This document shows, in pieces, positions 44,120 through 53,474 of a stretch of DNA of 64,000 nucleotides. The stretch's first letter is position 1. The number at the start of each line of letters is the position of its first letter. The notes under the pieces were generated by a model. The model saw only the letters and a list, made by a program, of their open reading frames with translations, made no database searches and was not told the DNA's origin. Origin of the DNA: Pseudarthrobacter siccitolerans (lineage in GTDB: Bacteria; Actinomycetota; Actinomycetes; Actinomycetales; Micrococcaceae); assembly GCF_030823375.1 (NCBI RefSeq), contig NZ_JAUSXB010000001.1, positions 1,116,001 to 1,180,000 on the forward strand, read 5' to 3'. A program made the position numbers and the translations under genes.

Positions 44120-47100
44120 AAGGGCAGCACCCACAATCCCCTCCAGCTCCTGGGCGGTTCCGAGATCGTGGGGGCGCACCACCTCATTGTCCGCGACGTA
44201 GAAGAAGGCTGCCCGCACCTCCTCCAGCGGGACGTCCTTCAGCCGCGCCCAAGCCAGCCGGTACGCGGCGAGCTGCACGGCTTTCGTTTTCAGCGCGGCG
44301 GCGGAGGGGCGGCGGCCCGTCTTCCAGTCCACCAGGTCCCACCGGCCGTCGGCGTCCAGGAAGACAGCGTCGATACGCCCACGGACAACAACATCCCCCA
44401 CGCGGGTCTCCACCGGTACTTCGACGAATGCCGGTGACCGGTGGGCCCACGGGGACGCCTTGAAGGTAGCCACCATGGCATCCAGGTCATACGCGGCATC
44501 GATGTGGTCATCGGAACCCGGAGCTTCATCAAGGTCAAGCATTCCCGCTGCACCGAAATATTCCTCCACCCATGCGTGGAAAGCGGTTCCCTTCCGTGCT
44601 GACATGCCTGGTTCCCGGGGCACTGGCCTGCGGAGCCTTCCAAGCACTGCGGAGGGGTCCTCCCGCAGCTCCACCAGGGTGGACGCCGAGATGTGGCCCG
44701 GAAGGTGCACATCGGGGCCGGCGGACCTTCGAGACCGGCGCTCCAGCAACAGCGCCGCCTCCCGTGCCCATCCCCGGGCCACGCCGCTTAGAAGCTTGCC
44801 GTCGGCCGGTTCCCCGCCGGGAGCTCCTGCCCCCGCAAGGGCCGGCATGGATTCCTGTCCTTGGTTTTCCAGCACCGCAAGTACTTTGCCTGCGGCGGCC
44901 TCCATGGCGTCCCGCCGCCCTTTGGAGAGGCGGAGGCGATACCCGGTCCGCGGATTCACCGGCCCCTCGAGGGGATCGTAGGGCCAGCTGGCAACTTCTG
45001 CTTCCAGGGTGAGCGGGCTCGACTCCGGAAGGGACGCTTCATCCTGCGACGCCGGATGGACTATGGCTGCCTGCGGCTGTCCGTCCGCCACTTTAGCCAG
45101 CGGCTCGAGCTCGGCGAGGAACGGCGACATGTCCGCACGTCCCGCCCGGGAACCCACCCATGCTGCGCTTGATACCCACAGCACGTGCTTGGCCCTGGTG
45201 TAGGCGACGTAGGCGAGGCGGCGTTCCTCCGATTCCCCGTGGGCCTGGACTGCACCCTTGAAGTCCTTCTCTGCGTCCAGCCAGCCTTTCTGGTCCGGCT
45301 GGTCGAGGTCCCACTGGGGAAGGTCCGCCCGGTCACCACGGAGCGGCCAGGGCAGGGCCGCGGACCCGCTGCTCCAGCGGGAGTCGCGGTCGCTGGGGAA
45401 GGCCCCCGCATTCAGCCCGGGTACAAAAACAACGTCCCATTCCAGGCCCTTGGATGCATGGACTGTGAGGAGCTGCACGGCTTCCCGGTTAATGTCGGCA
45501 GCCGGCGCTTCCAGGCCGTTTTCCTCCGCGGCCGCAGCTTCCAGCCAGGACAGGAAGGCCAGAATGTCCACCCGTTGGGAGGTCCGCAGGAATCCTGCGG
45601 CGGCGTCCTGGAAGGCATCCAGGTTGCGCCGGGCCTGGTGGATGCTGATGCCTGGCCGGGCCGCCACCTCGATGTCCAGCAGCATGGCCCGTTCCACTTC
45701 ACCCAGCAGGGTGGTGAGGTCATCGCCGAGGTAGCCCCGGAGCTGCCGCAACTCGGCTGACAGGCCGGCAAGCCTGCTGCGGGCCGCGGCGCTGAGCGAC
45801 CGGCCGTGAGCAGACGTCCAACCTTCCCGGGGCAGCCAGTCCAGGGCTTCCACCAGGCTGGCACCGTCCGTGAGGTCCCCCTCAAGGGCGGTCTCAGTGC
45901 CTTCATCCGGCTGCCCGTCAACGGGCCGCTCGTCGCCCGCCCGCTCGTCACGACTCCGGTCTAAGGCTTGTCCGCGCCGCCGTGCCAGGTGGCTTGACCA
46001 GTCGCGCAGGGCCATCAGGTCTGCCGGACCAATGCGCCAACGGGCACCGGCCAGGAGCCGCATCAGCGCGTCGGACCGGCCGGGGTCTGCGAGGACACGC
46101 AGGGTGGCCACGAGGTCAACGATCTCCGGGGTGTCCAGGAGTCCGCCAAGCCCCACGATTTCATACGGGATGCCCCTCGCCTCGAACTGGCGCCGGACAG
46201 TTTCCATCTGCGCACGGCGCCGGCACAGGACAGCGAGGGCAGGCGGCACAGGGCTACCGTCCGGTTTCAGCTCAAAATCGGTCACCCGGTATTTGAGGAC
46301 GTCATCCGCCAGCGCGGCCGCTTCGTCAACATCGGTACCGAACCGACCCAGGACCACCGTGCCGTCGACGGCGTACGGGCTGGGCTGGAGAGGCGGAACG
46401 TCCGCTGCTGCTGCCCCGCCTCCGCCTTGCGTGCTGCTTCCGCCGGCCGGTCCGCGCCCTGCGGCTGACTTGCCCAGGGACTCGGACATCACGTTTGCCG
46501 CCGCCAGGATGGACCGCCCGTTCCGCCAAGCCGTTGTCAGGTAGGACGTAGGCGCCGGAGCCCAGTTCCCGGGTGAATCCGCTGGTCCGGTGCGCACGGG
46601 GAACTCGCGGACGAAGTGGAAGAGCTGCCCCGCGGACGCGCCGCGGAACCCGTAGATGGACTGGTTCGGGTCCCCTACCGCAGTCACTGCATGCCCGCCG
46701 CCAAAGAGCCGCGAGAACAGCACCAGCTGGGCGTACGAGGTGTCCTGGAATTCGTCGAGCAGCACCACTTTGTAGCGTTGCCGCTCCATCTGCGTGGCCA
46801 GCGGAACCTCCTGCGCCACCTTGGCAGCGAGCGCCACCAGGTCCCCGAAGTCCAAGGCTCCCCGGGCCCGCTTGGCAGCCGCATAGCGGCCCACCATGTC
46901 TGCCACGCTGGCCCGGGTGCGCAGCATCCCGGCAAGCTCGGCCGCCGCCTGCGGAGGGTTCTTCTTCTTGTCCGCCATGTACGGCAGGGACTCAAACTCC
47001 GAAAGCCGCGCCATCAGCCAGGCTTCCACGTCCTCGGGTTCCTGGAGGTGCTCCGCGCATTCCCCTGCGAGCTGGATAACCGCCTTGACCAGGGTGGATT

Positions 47101-47650
47101 TCGCTGCGCGGAAGTGGGTGTATTCGCCGTCGTAGGCTTCCACCACTTCACTGGCCAGCTGCCAGGCCTGCGCGCCGCCGAGGAGTACCACGTCCCGTTC
47201 CACGCCGAGCCGGAGCCCGTAGTCGGACACGATGCCGCTGGCGAACGAGTGGTAGGTGGACACTTTGGGTTCAAGCGAATCGCTGGAGACCGGTTGCTCC
47301 GGGAACAACTGGCGCCCGCCATCCTGACCGGCCAGCCGTTGCAGGGACGCCAGCTTCGCCCGTATCCGGGAGGCCAGTTCGCCCGCCGCCTTCCGCGTAA
47401 ACGTCACCCCGAGGACTTCTTCCGGCCGCACCCAGCCGTTGGCAACGAGCCAGACCACGCGGTCAGCCATGGTGGCTGTTTTGCCTGAACCGGCACCGGC
47501 GATGACCAGCCGGGGCGTCAATGGCGAGCTGATGATGGCGGACTGCTCCGGAGTGGGGATGTTCTTCTCGCCCAGCAGCCCGGAAAGCTCCTCCGGTGTG
47601 AACCGCGGTTCGGGCACACCCGGCCTGTCCACGTTTGAATCCGGGCTCAT
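44111..47650 (-). CDS. adnB: AdnB-type ATP-dependent helicase-nuclease
   Basis: A 1179-residue motor-nuclease. The N-terminal UvrD-like helicase has Walker A GAGSGKT (residues 52-58), Walker B LLDEFQD, and motif regions such as VHASKGLEWDVVFVPGL. The C-terminal RecB-like PD-(D/E)xK nuclease shows VRGRIDAVFLDADG and VDWKTGRRPS (near residue 1108), with the catalytic Asp and Lys. AdnA and AdnB form the actinobacterial complex that resects double-strand breaks, replacing RecBCD or AddAB. ATG 47650 overlaps the adnA stop (ATGA); a start at 47686 would extend into adnA. The order matches the mycobacterial operon. Confidence 0.93.
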   Translation of the reverse strand: MSPDSNVDRPGVPEPRFTPEELSGLLGEKNIPTPEQSAIISSPLTPRLVIAGAGSGKTATMADRVVWLVANGWVRPEEVLGVTFTRKAAGELASRIRAKLASLQRLAGQDGGRQLFPEQPVSSDSLEPKVSTYHSFASGIVSDYGLRLGVERDVVLLGGAQAWQLASEVVEAYDGEYTHFRAAKSTLVKAVIQLAGECAEHLQEPEDVEAWLMARLSEFESLPYMADKKKNPPQAAAELAGMLRTRASVADMVGRYAAAKRARGALDFGDLVALAAKVAQEVPLATQMERQRYKVVLLDEFQDTSYAQLVLFSRLFGGGHAVTAVGDPNQSIYGFRGASAGQLFHFVREFPVRTGPADSPGNWAPAPTSYLTTAWRNGRSILAAANVMSESLGKSAAGRGPAGGSSTQGGGGAAAADVPPLQPSPYAVDGTVVLGRFGTDVDEAAALADDVLKYRVTDFELKPDGSPVPPALAVLCRRRAQMETVRRQFEARGIPYEIVGLGGLLDTPEIVDLVATLRVLADPGRSDALMRLLAGARWRIGPADLMALRDWSSHLARRRGQALDRSRDERAGDERPVDGQPDEGTETALEGDLTDGASLVEALDWLPREGWTSAHGRSLSAAARSRLAGLSAELRQLRGYLGDDLTTLLGEVERAMLLDIEVAARPGISIHQARRNLDAFQDAAAGFLRTSQRVDILAFLSWLEAAAAEENGLEAPAADINREAVQLLTVHASKGLEWDVVFVPGLNAGAFPSDRDSRWSSGSAALPWPLRGDRADLPQWDLDQPDQKGWLDAEKDFKGAVQAHGESEERRLAYVAYTRAKHVLWVSSAAWVGSRAGRADMSPFLAELEPLAKVADGQPQAAIVHPASQDEASLPESSPLTLEAEVASWPYDPLEGPVNPRTGYRLRLSKGRRDAMEAAAGKVLAVLENQGQESMPALAGAGAPGGEPADGKLLSGVARGWAREAALLLERRSRRSAGPDVHLPGHISASTLVELREDPSAVLGRLRRPVPREPGMSARKGTAFHAWVEEYFGAAGMLDLDEAPGSDDHIDAAYDLDAMVATFKASPWAHRSPAFVEVPVETRVGDVVVRGRIDAVFLDADGRWDLVDWKTGRRPSAAALKTKAVQLAAYRLAWARLKDVPLEEVRAAFFYVADNEVVRPHDLGTAQELEGIVGAALSS

Positions 47651-50600
47651 TCCGTGACCTGCCTTCCCCGCACGCACAAAGGACATACTTCGGGCAGCCG
47701 GCAGCCATGACCGCCGTGGCTCCCCTTGGAGGGGTCATGCCTCGCTTCGAATACGCTGCCGCCCATTACGGCAGCGGCCTCCGTCACCATGTCCATGGCC
47801 CAGTTCTCCTGCGGATCAAGTGGTTCCTGCTGCTGGATGCCCGGACCCTTGGCCCCCGTCCCCAGCTGGGCGAGCACGGACCCACCCGGGATAGTGGGGG
47901 TGTTGTCCTCCCCCGTGTCGAAGCCACCTGCGAGTACTGCTGTCTGGTACGCACCGAGCTGCGGATGCGCGGACAGTTCCGCTTTGCCCGGCTGGCGTTT
48001 GCCTGTTTTGAGATCCACGATCACCAGCCGGCCTTCACGGTCGATTTCCAGGCGGTCCACCTGGCCGCGAAGGACCGCTGCGCGGGCCTGGCCATCATCA
48101 ACAGCGACATCCGGGAGGGCCACATCGAAGTCCTGTTCGACGCCCAGCAGGCTCCTGCCCTCACTGCGCATAACCAGCACGTATTGGGCAAGCTTGCGCA
48201 CCATAGCCTCAGCGCGCTGGTAGTCCATCCGGCCTTCCCAGTTGTCCTTCATGCCCAGGGCAGGCCAGCGGCGCACCAGTTCGGCGACATACTCTGCCCC
48301 GGACGCCTCCGGAAGCTCCTGTGCGATCGCGTGCACCAGTGTGCCCAGGCTTCTGGCGAAATCGGTGGCCGCTTCACCGCCTGCTGCCTGGACGAACCAG
48401 TCAAGCGGTGATTTCTGGACCGTCTCCACCTTCGACGGCGATACAAACACGGTTCCGCCCGGGGGGACCACGGCTGCGGAGGATGTCAGCGGCGGAAGTG
48501 CCCACCAGCTGTCCGGATGTGCCCCGGCCGCGGGCGGCGCCGCAGCCGCGAGCCTGGCAAGAACCTTCACCGCTTCGTCCGCCTCAGCCTCGTGTTTTCC
48601 GTCCAGCTGGGCGTACTGCCGGAGTTCGGCCACGAGTGCGCGCAGGGTCATGGGACGTTCCACCGGTGTGAAATTTCTGCCTTCCTGGCCCGGGTCCAGC
48701 GGTGCCGCATAGTCCAGGAAGGAGGACGGCTGATCGTCCTCGGAGGAGACGGCGGTGCAAACCAGGAGTTCGCGGGCACGTGACACGGCCGTGGAGAAGC
48801 TGCGCAGTTCGTCGTAGCGGATGTCCCGGAGCCGGCTGAGCGGGTCCCGCTGGAGCGCATAGTCGACTCCGTGCTCCACCGCGTCGGCATACAGGGTGCT
48901 GCCCAGAAGTTCACCACGGAGCCGGGTGTTGGGCCACACGCCTTCCTGGAGACCGGCCACCAGGACCACCGGCCATTCGCGGCCGGCTGCGCTGGCGGGC
49001 GTCATCAGTTCGACGGCGTCGTCCACTTGGGCCCTGGCCGCCAGCGTGTCCATGGGGAGCTCCTGGTTCAACAGGTATTCCAGGAACTGCTCCGGCCCGG
49101 CGCCGGGGACCTGGTCGACGTAGCGCTCCGCCGTGTGGAAGAGCGCCATCATGGCGTCAAGGTCGCGGTCGGCGCGTGCTCCGTGCGGTCCACCGGCGAG
49201 CGCTGTTTCTGTCCAGGCAGCAGCGAGGCCGGTGGAGTTCCAGAGCGCCCACAGCACTGTCTCGGCGTTGGCACCGGGTTCGGCGGCGGCCTGCCGCCCG
49301 GCCTGGATCATGCGTGCAGTGCGGCGTGCGGCCCGGCCCTCCATGCCAAGGGTGGACAGGGCGCCCGGCTCCAGGAGGGCTTCGACCAGCAAGGTGTCGC
49401 TGGCGCGTCCCCCTCCGCCCAGCAGCTCCTCGCGCCGCAGCGATTGCCGCAGCCGGCGCAGCTCGATGGACGTGGCACCGCCGATACGCGACGTCAGAAG
49501 GGAGACAGCGGTTTCCGGGGTGAGCAGGCCGGGATCAACGGCGACGGCGAACGCATCGAGCAGGGGCCGTACAGCTATTTCGTCGCGGACGGCGGACTCC
49601 GCTACCGGCACACGGACGGGAATCCCCTGGCCGGACAGATACCGTTGCAGTTCGCTGACCTGGGCCCCGTTTCGCACTATCACTGCCATCTCGGCCAGGT
49701 CCCGGCCGTGGTTGATGTGCTGGTCAAGGATCCGCTGGGCAACATAACGGAGTTCGTGCACGGCGGACGGTACGAGGTGGGCTTCCACCGCTCCCTGAGG
49801 CTTATCCCCCAGCGGCTCGAGCTGCCTGGCCAGCTGCCCGCCGGCGCGCTGGGATATGCGGCCGGCAACGCCCAGCCACGCTTCCGTTAGCCCGGGGGCG
49901 TGGCGGTGGGCATACCGGAGGGGACGTTCCAGGACAGGCGCGTCCGGTGAGAGCAGCCCCGGAAGTTCAGCCACCAGGTCCGGCCGGGCCCCCCGGAACC
50001 CCTGGACCACCGTGTCCGGCGAGGACGCAACGTAGCAGTCCTTCCGGCGGGCTATGTCCGCCAGGAGCTCGAAGACGGCGGGGCTGGCCTCCTGGACGTC
50101 GTCCACCACGATCAGCTGCAGGCGCGCACGTTCCGCAGCAAGGAAATCCGGGGAATCCTGGAACACCTGGCGGGCGGCGGTGATGATGCCCGCAGGATCA
50201 AAGGCCTCAGGCATCCGCAGGTCAAGGACGTCGCGGTACTCCGCGTACAGAGCCGCGGCGGCCGTCCAGTCCGGCCTGCCGCACTGCCGGCCAAGGTCTG
50301 CGAGGTCTCCGGCGGTCAGGCCGGATTCGATGACGCGGTCGAAGAGCTGCCGCACCTCGTGGCGGAATCCGCGCGTCTCCAGCGCCCCGGCAAGATCCTC
50401 CGGCCAGGGCAATTCGAGTCCCGGCAGGCGGTGGCCTTCGAGGAGTTCTTTGATGATGAGGTCCTGCTCCGGTCCGGAGAGGAGCCGGGGCGGCCTGGCG
50501 AGGGGCAGCACACCCTCGGCTTTGGCCCGGCGGATCACATCGAAGGCGTAGGACGCCCAGGTCCGGGCGGGCGTAGTGCTGAGGCTTCTGTCCAGCCGGG

Positions 50601-51003
50601 CCGTGAACCGGTCCCGCAAGGAATCGGCAGCGAGCCTGCTGGGGGCCAGGATCAGCATCCGTTCCGGGTCCAGGCCGTCACGGAAAACCCGGGTGACGGC
50701 AGCTTCGATGAGGACAGTGGTTTTGCCCGTTCCGGGCGCGCCCGGCAGCAGGACAGGCCCGGACCCCTGCGCGACGTCAACGGCTGCCTGTTGATCCGGC
50801 GTCAGTGCCGGGGCGTCGGCGTTGAGGTGCCGCGGCGGCAGCAACCTGAGCCCCGCAAGGCCTGGCGCACCTTGGTGCCCTGCCTCGCGGGGCAAAGTGC
50901 CGTCGTCGTGCCTTGCTCCGGGCAAGGCATCAAAGCCGGCGCCAGGATCTTCCTGCTCGCGGTACTCATCAAGTGGACCTGTAAAAGGAACTGTTACTGT
51001 CAC
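47647..51003 (-). CDS. adnA: AdnA-type ATP-dependent helicase-nuclease
   Basis: A 1118-residue partner of AdnB. The helicase part has Walker A GAPGTGKT (88-95) and a modified Walker B VVDDVQEAS, differing from the D-E-F-Q-D of AdnB. The nuclease part has VDRLEIDREG then VIVDLKTGKRQPG with catalytic Asp and Lys. The last 20 residues hold a cysteine trio C-x5-C-x2-C (HGCRLPEVCPLC), suggesting an Fe-S or zinc site. GTG 51003 overlaps the stop of the alkyltransferase-like gene, so the three genes form one translationally coupled unit. Confidence 0.92.
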   Translation of the reverse strand: MTVTVPFTGPLDEYREQEDPGAGFDALPGARHDDGTLPREAGHQGAPGLAGLRLLPPRHLNADAPALTPDQQAAVDVAQGSGPVLLPGAPGTGKTTVLIEAAVTRVFRDGLDPERMLILAPSRLAADSLRDRFTARLDRSLSTTPARTWASYAFDVIRRAKAEGVLPLARPPRLLSGPEQDLIIKELLEGHRLPGLELPWPEDLAGALETRGFRHEVRQLFDRVIESGLTAGDLADLGRQCGRPDWTAAAALYAEYRDVLDLRMPEAFDPAGIITAARQVFQDSPDFLAAERARLQLIVVDDVQEASPAVFELLADIARRKDCYVASSPDTVVQGFRGARPDLVAELPGLLSPDAPVLERPLRYAHRHAPGLTEAWLGVAGRISQRAGGQLARQLEPLGDKPQGAVEAHLVPSAVHELRYVAQRILDQHINHGRDLAEMAVIVRNGAQVSELQRYLSGQGIPVRVPVAESAVRDEIAVRPLLDAFAVAVDPGLLTPETAVSLLTSRIGGATSIELRRLRQSLRREELLGGGGRASDTLLVEALLEPGALSTLGMEGRAARRTARMIQAGRQAAAEPGANAETVLWALWNSTGLAAAWTETALAGGPHGARADRDLDAMMALFHTAERYVDQVPGAGPEQFLEYLLNQELPMDTLAARAQVDDAVELMTPASAAGREWPVVLVAGLQEGVWPNTRLRGELLGSTLYADAVEHGVDYALQRDPLSRLRDIRYDELRSFSTAVSRARELLVCTAVSSEDDQPSSFLDYAAPLDPGQEGRNFTPVERPMTLRALVAELRQYAQLDGKHEAEADEAVKVLARLAAAAPPAAGAHPDSWWALPPLTSSAAVVPPGGTVFVSPSKVETVQKSPLDWFVQAAGGEAATDFARSLGTLVHAIAQELPEASGAEYVAELVRRWPALGMKDNWEGRMDYQRAEAMVRKLAQYVLVMRSEGRSLLGVEQDFDVALPDVAVDDGQARAAVLRGQVDRLEIDREGRLVIVDLKTGKRQPGKAELSAHPQLGAYQTAVLAGGFDTGEDNTPTIPGGSVLAQLGTGAKGPGIQQQEPLDPQENWAMDMVTEAAAVMGGSVFEARHDPSKGSHGGHGCRLPEVCPLCVRGRQVTE

Positions 51004-51416
51004 GCCGACATTCCATCATCAGCCACCGACAATTGCCGGAGCCCGCGCGCCAGCTCCGCCGCAATCGTGTCGATGTGCTCAAAGTCTCCATCCCCCGGCA
51101 CCCACCGGGCGGCCGCCAGGTCCACGCGCCAGGAGCCCTCCCCCGTCCGCAGGTACGCCTCATGGGAGCCAAGGAGGGCGGTTCCCTCCTCGCGGTAGTG
51201 ACGGAGAGCTTCCGCTTCATGCCCCTCGGGTGCGTGTCCGCTCGCCTTGAGGATCCGCCACCAGGGAACGCCGCTGCCATAGTGGCTCATGACCGAGCCA
51301 ACCTGCCTGGGCCCGCCCGATCCCAGGAGTTCGGCGACGTCACCGTAGGAGACTGCGGATCCTGCCGGAACCAGCCCCACGATGGCCAGTACCGCCTCCA
51401 CATACTCAATCCGCAT
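51000..51416 (-). CDS. alkyltransferase-like protein (ATL)
   Basis: A 138-residue protein of the MGMT/Ogt fold. The normal catalytic PCHR motif reads PWWRI here, so the alkyl-accepting Cys is replaced by Trp. It therefore cannot remove alkyl groups but can bind O6-alkylguanine and flag it for nucleotide excision repair, as known for ATL proteins. The winged-helix part VSYGDVAELLG and the Arg finger region PRQVGSVMSHYG are kept. It is the first gene of the ATL-adnA-adnB operon. A TACATT box lies six nt before ATG 51416. Confidence 0.9.
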   Translation of the reverse strand: MRIEYVEAVLAIVGLVPAGSAVSYGDVAELLGSGGPRQVGSVMSHYGSGVPWWRILKASGHAPEGHEAEALRHYREEGTALLGSHEAYLRTGEGSWRVDLAAARWVPGDGDFEHIDTIAAELARGLRQLSVADDGMSA

Positions 51417-51422
51417 CGATCC

Positions 51423-51428
51423 AATGTA
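51423..51428 (-). promoter_or_regulatory. -10 box TACATT for leaderless ATL-adnA-adnB mRNA
   Basis: TACATT is six nt before ATG 51416, and it faces the divergent exonuclease promoter across a 63-bp gap. The helicase-nuclease operon would then be transcribed from the first base of the ATL gene. Confidence 0.5.
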
Positions 51429-51467
51429 GCCGCAGTGGCGCTCCCGGGAATTGTCGGTGGCCCCAGC

Positions 51468-51473
51468 TAGCGT
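51468..51473 (+). promoter_or_regulatory. -10 box TAGCGT for leaderless exonuclease mRNA
   Basis: TAGCGT is six nt before ATG 51480, with TGAACC in between and no ribosome site. Confidence 0.5.
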
Positions 51474-51479
51474 TGAACC

Positions 51480-52190
51480 ATGAGCACCTGGAACACCCTT
51501 CCCCGCGCAGCCTTCGACCTCGAAACCACAGGCCGCAATTCGCGTGCGGCCCGTATTGTCACCGCATCAGTCACAGTGGTGGACCACAAGGGCGACGTCA
51601 TCACGGAGCACGAGTGGCTGGCGGACCCCGGCGTTGAAATTCCCACCGAAGCCAGCGACGTCCACGGCATCACCACGGAACAAGCCAGGCGTGAGGGCCG
51701 GCCTGCCCACGAGGTGACGCAGGAGCTCGCGGCCGTGCTGCAGGGCCTGTTCGACGAGGGCGTTCCCGTCATCGCCTTCAACGCCAGCTACGACTTCACG
51801 GTGCTCGCAGCCGAATCGGCCCGCTACGGGGTGCCCCAACTTACCCGGTTTCCGGTCCTGGACCCTTACATCATGAACAAGCAGGTGGACCGCTACCGCA
51901 AGGGCAAGCGCACCCTGACGGCCTTGTGCGACGAGTACGGTGTGGTGTTGGATAACGCCCACACGTCTGCCGCCGATGCCTTGGCCACCCTGCGGGTCCT
52001 GGACGCCATGGCCGGCAAGTTTCCCAAACTCAGCATGCCGGCCAGCCAACTGCACCAACTGCAGGTGGACTGGGCCGTGAGCCAGGCCGCTGATTTCCAG
52101 GACTATCTCCGCAAAACCAAGCCCGCAGCCGTCATCGAGGGCGACTGGCCGGTGCTTCCGCCGCAGGACGCCAGCACCGGAGGCTTCTAG
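51480..52190 (+). CDS. DEDDh 3'-5' exonuclease (DnaQ-like)
   Basis: A 236-residue exonuclease of the DnaQ/DEDDh class. The metal-binding acids are in AAFDLETTG (Asp13, Glu15), the middle Asp in FNASYDFTVLA, and the His/Asp pair in NAHTSAADALATL. The family covers the proofreading epsilon subunit and stand-alone repair or RNA-processing exonucleases; the C-terminal 50 residues (FQDYLRKTKPA) suggest a free-standing enzyme. It diverges from the ATL-adnA-adnB operon with only 63 bp between start codons, which may allow shared control. Confidence 0.9.
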   Translation: MSTWNTLPRAAFDLETTGRNSRAARIVTASVTVVDHKGDVITEHEWLADPGVEIPTEASDVHGITTEQARREGRPAHEVTQELAAVLQGLFDEGVPVIAFNASYDFTVLAAESARYGVPQLTRFPVLDPYIMNKQVDRYRKGKRTLTALCDEYGVVLDNAHTSAADALATLRVLDAMAGKFPKLSMPASQLHQLQVDWAVSQAADFQDYLRKTKPAAVIEGDWPVLPPQDASTGGF

Positions 52191-52512
52191 CCGGGCCAGC
52201 CAATTTCCTCGGGAGATATCAGTCACATCGCTTAATAAGTGGGCTGATTTTTTGAGGGCTTGATTCGATAAGTCGGCAACAGGTCAGCGTCCTGGCCCGC
52301 CGATGGGACGGTTTCTCCGAAGTTAATTCGGAAGAATTGAGACCAGGAGCTTGGATCTTCACCTAACAGGTGCAAAAGTGCGAAGTGAGACAATAAAGTT
52401 TTGCGGTCACCCCTGCCCTGGCCTTGCTTGACCAGCACCGGGCAGGTGCCAGGCGCCACCAGCGCAGCCTTGCGGCCCGGTTGACTTATGACTCAATGAA
52501 AGTGACAACCTG
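52191..52512. other. 322-bp relatively AT-rich intergenic region upstream of the amino-acid ABC operon
   Basis: No gene was found. The first 200 bases are more AT-rich than the surroundings, with a run of six T at 52248-52253 that might end exonuclease transcription and a short hairpin AATTC-GGAA-GAATT at 52325-52338. TTGACT at 52481-52486 could be a -35 box, but no matching -10 box was convincing. The CTGCCC...GGGCAG arms around 52411-52445 could fold in a leader RNA. No known riboswitch was recognised. Confidence 0.4.
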
Positions 52513-53463
52513 ATGAAAATCAAAGCGATGAAGTGGCTGACTACCGCTCCCGTGGCAATCGCCCTGGCGGTTTCCCTGGCAGCGTGCGGCTCAGGATCCG
52601 CCCAGCCCAGCGGCACCCCCACGGACGCCCTCGCCGGCAGCGACCAGCAGACGCTGGACAAATACACCACCGCCGATGTCACCCCGATCGACAAGATCGA
52701 CAAGACGAAGCTTGGCCTCATCACCGAGGGCACGCTGCGCGTCGGTACGCTCTCTGACGCCCCGCCGAACATCTTTATTGACCCGTCCGGCAAGTTCACG
52801 GGCTACGACAACGAACTGCTCCGCGCAATCGGCGACAAGCTGGGCCTGAAGGTCGAGTTCGCTTCGACCGACTTCTCCGCCCTGCTGTCCCAGGTGGCGA
52901 ACAAGCAGTTCGACGTCGGATCCTCCTCGATCTCCACCACGGATGCCCGTCGCAAGACGGTCGGCTTCACCAACGGCTATGACTTCGGCTACATGGCTGT
53001 GGTGACCAAGAACGATGCCAAGGTTGCCGGCTTCGCCGACCTCAAGGAAGGCGTCCGCATCGGCGTGGTCCAGGGCACCGTCCAGGACGACTACGTCACC
53101 AACACCCTGAAGCTGGAGCCGGTCCGCTTCCCGGACTACAACACCGTTTACGGCAATGTGAAGAACGGCCAGATCGACGCCTGGGTTGCCCCCTCCCAGC
53201 AGGCCACCGGCCAGGTCAAGGAAGGCGACAACACCAAGATCGCCGAGAAGGTTGTCAACACCCAGAACTTCACCGCCTACGCAGTGAACAAGGATAACCA
53301 GGCCCTCATCGACGCGCTCAACGCAGGGCTGGACGCAGTCATCGCGGACGGCACCTGGACCAGCCTCACCTCCGAGTGGTACAAGGACCGCCCCACGGTG
53401 GCAGAGCAGACCCCGCAGGGCTGGAAGCCGGGCAGCAAGGCCGTCCAGATCCCCGCCAAGTAA
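52513..53463 (+). CDS. amino-acid ABC transporter substrate-binding lipoprotein (SBP family 3)
   Basis: A 316-residue lipoprotein. The signal peptide ends with LAAC, Cys25 being acylated. The mature part has the family 3 features GTLRVGTLSDAPPNIF, FTGYDNELLRAIGDKLGLKVEF and SSSISTTDARRKTVGFT. It binds a polar amino acid or related compound on the outside and hands it to the permease encoded downstream. The ligand is not predictable. GTGACAACC precedes the ATG at 52513; a clear Shine-Dalgarno site is missing. First gene of a three-gene operon. Confidence 0.93.
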   Translation: MKIKAMKWLTTAPVAIALAVSLAACGSGSAQPSGTPTDALAGSDQQTLDKYTTADVTPIDKIDKTKLGLITEGTLRVGTLSDAPPNIFIDPSGKFTGYDNELLRAIGDKLGLKVEFASTDFSALLSQVANKQFDVGSSSISTTDARRKTVGFTNGYDFGYMAVVTKNDAKVAGFADLKEGVRIGVVQGTVQDDYVTNTLKLEPVRFPDYNTVYGNVKNGQIDAWVAPSQQATGQVKEGDNTKIAEKVVNTQNFTAYAVNKDNQALIDALNAGLDAVIADGTWTSLTSEWYKDRPTVAEQTPQGWKPGSKAVQIPAK

Positions 53464-53474
53464 CCCGGCGTTCC

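Noticed and set aside
44111..51003. A phage defence or restriction-linked helicase pair
   Set aside because: Domain order, paired nucleases and neighbours fit the housekeeping AdnA-AdnB complex; no restriction or defence partner genes are nearby.
51000..51416. Active O6-methylguanine methyltransferase
   Set aside because: The catalytic Cys is Trp (PWWRI), so it is called an alkyltransferase-like protein.
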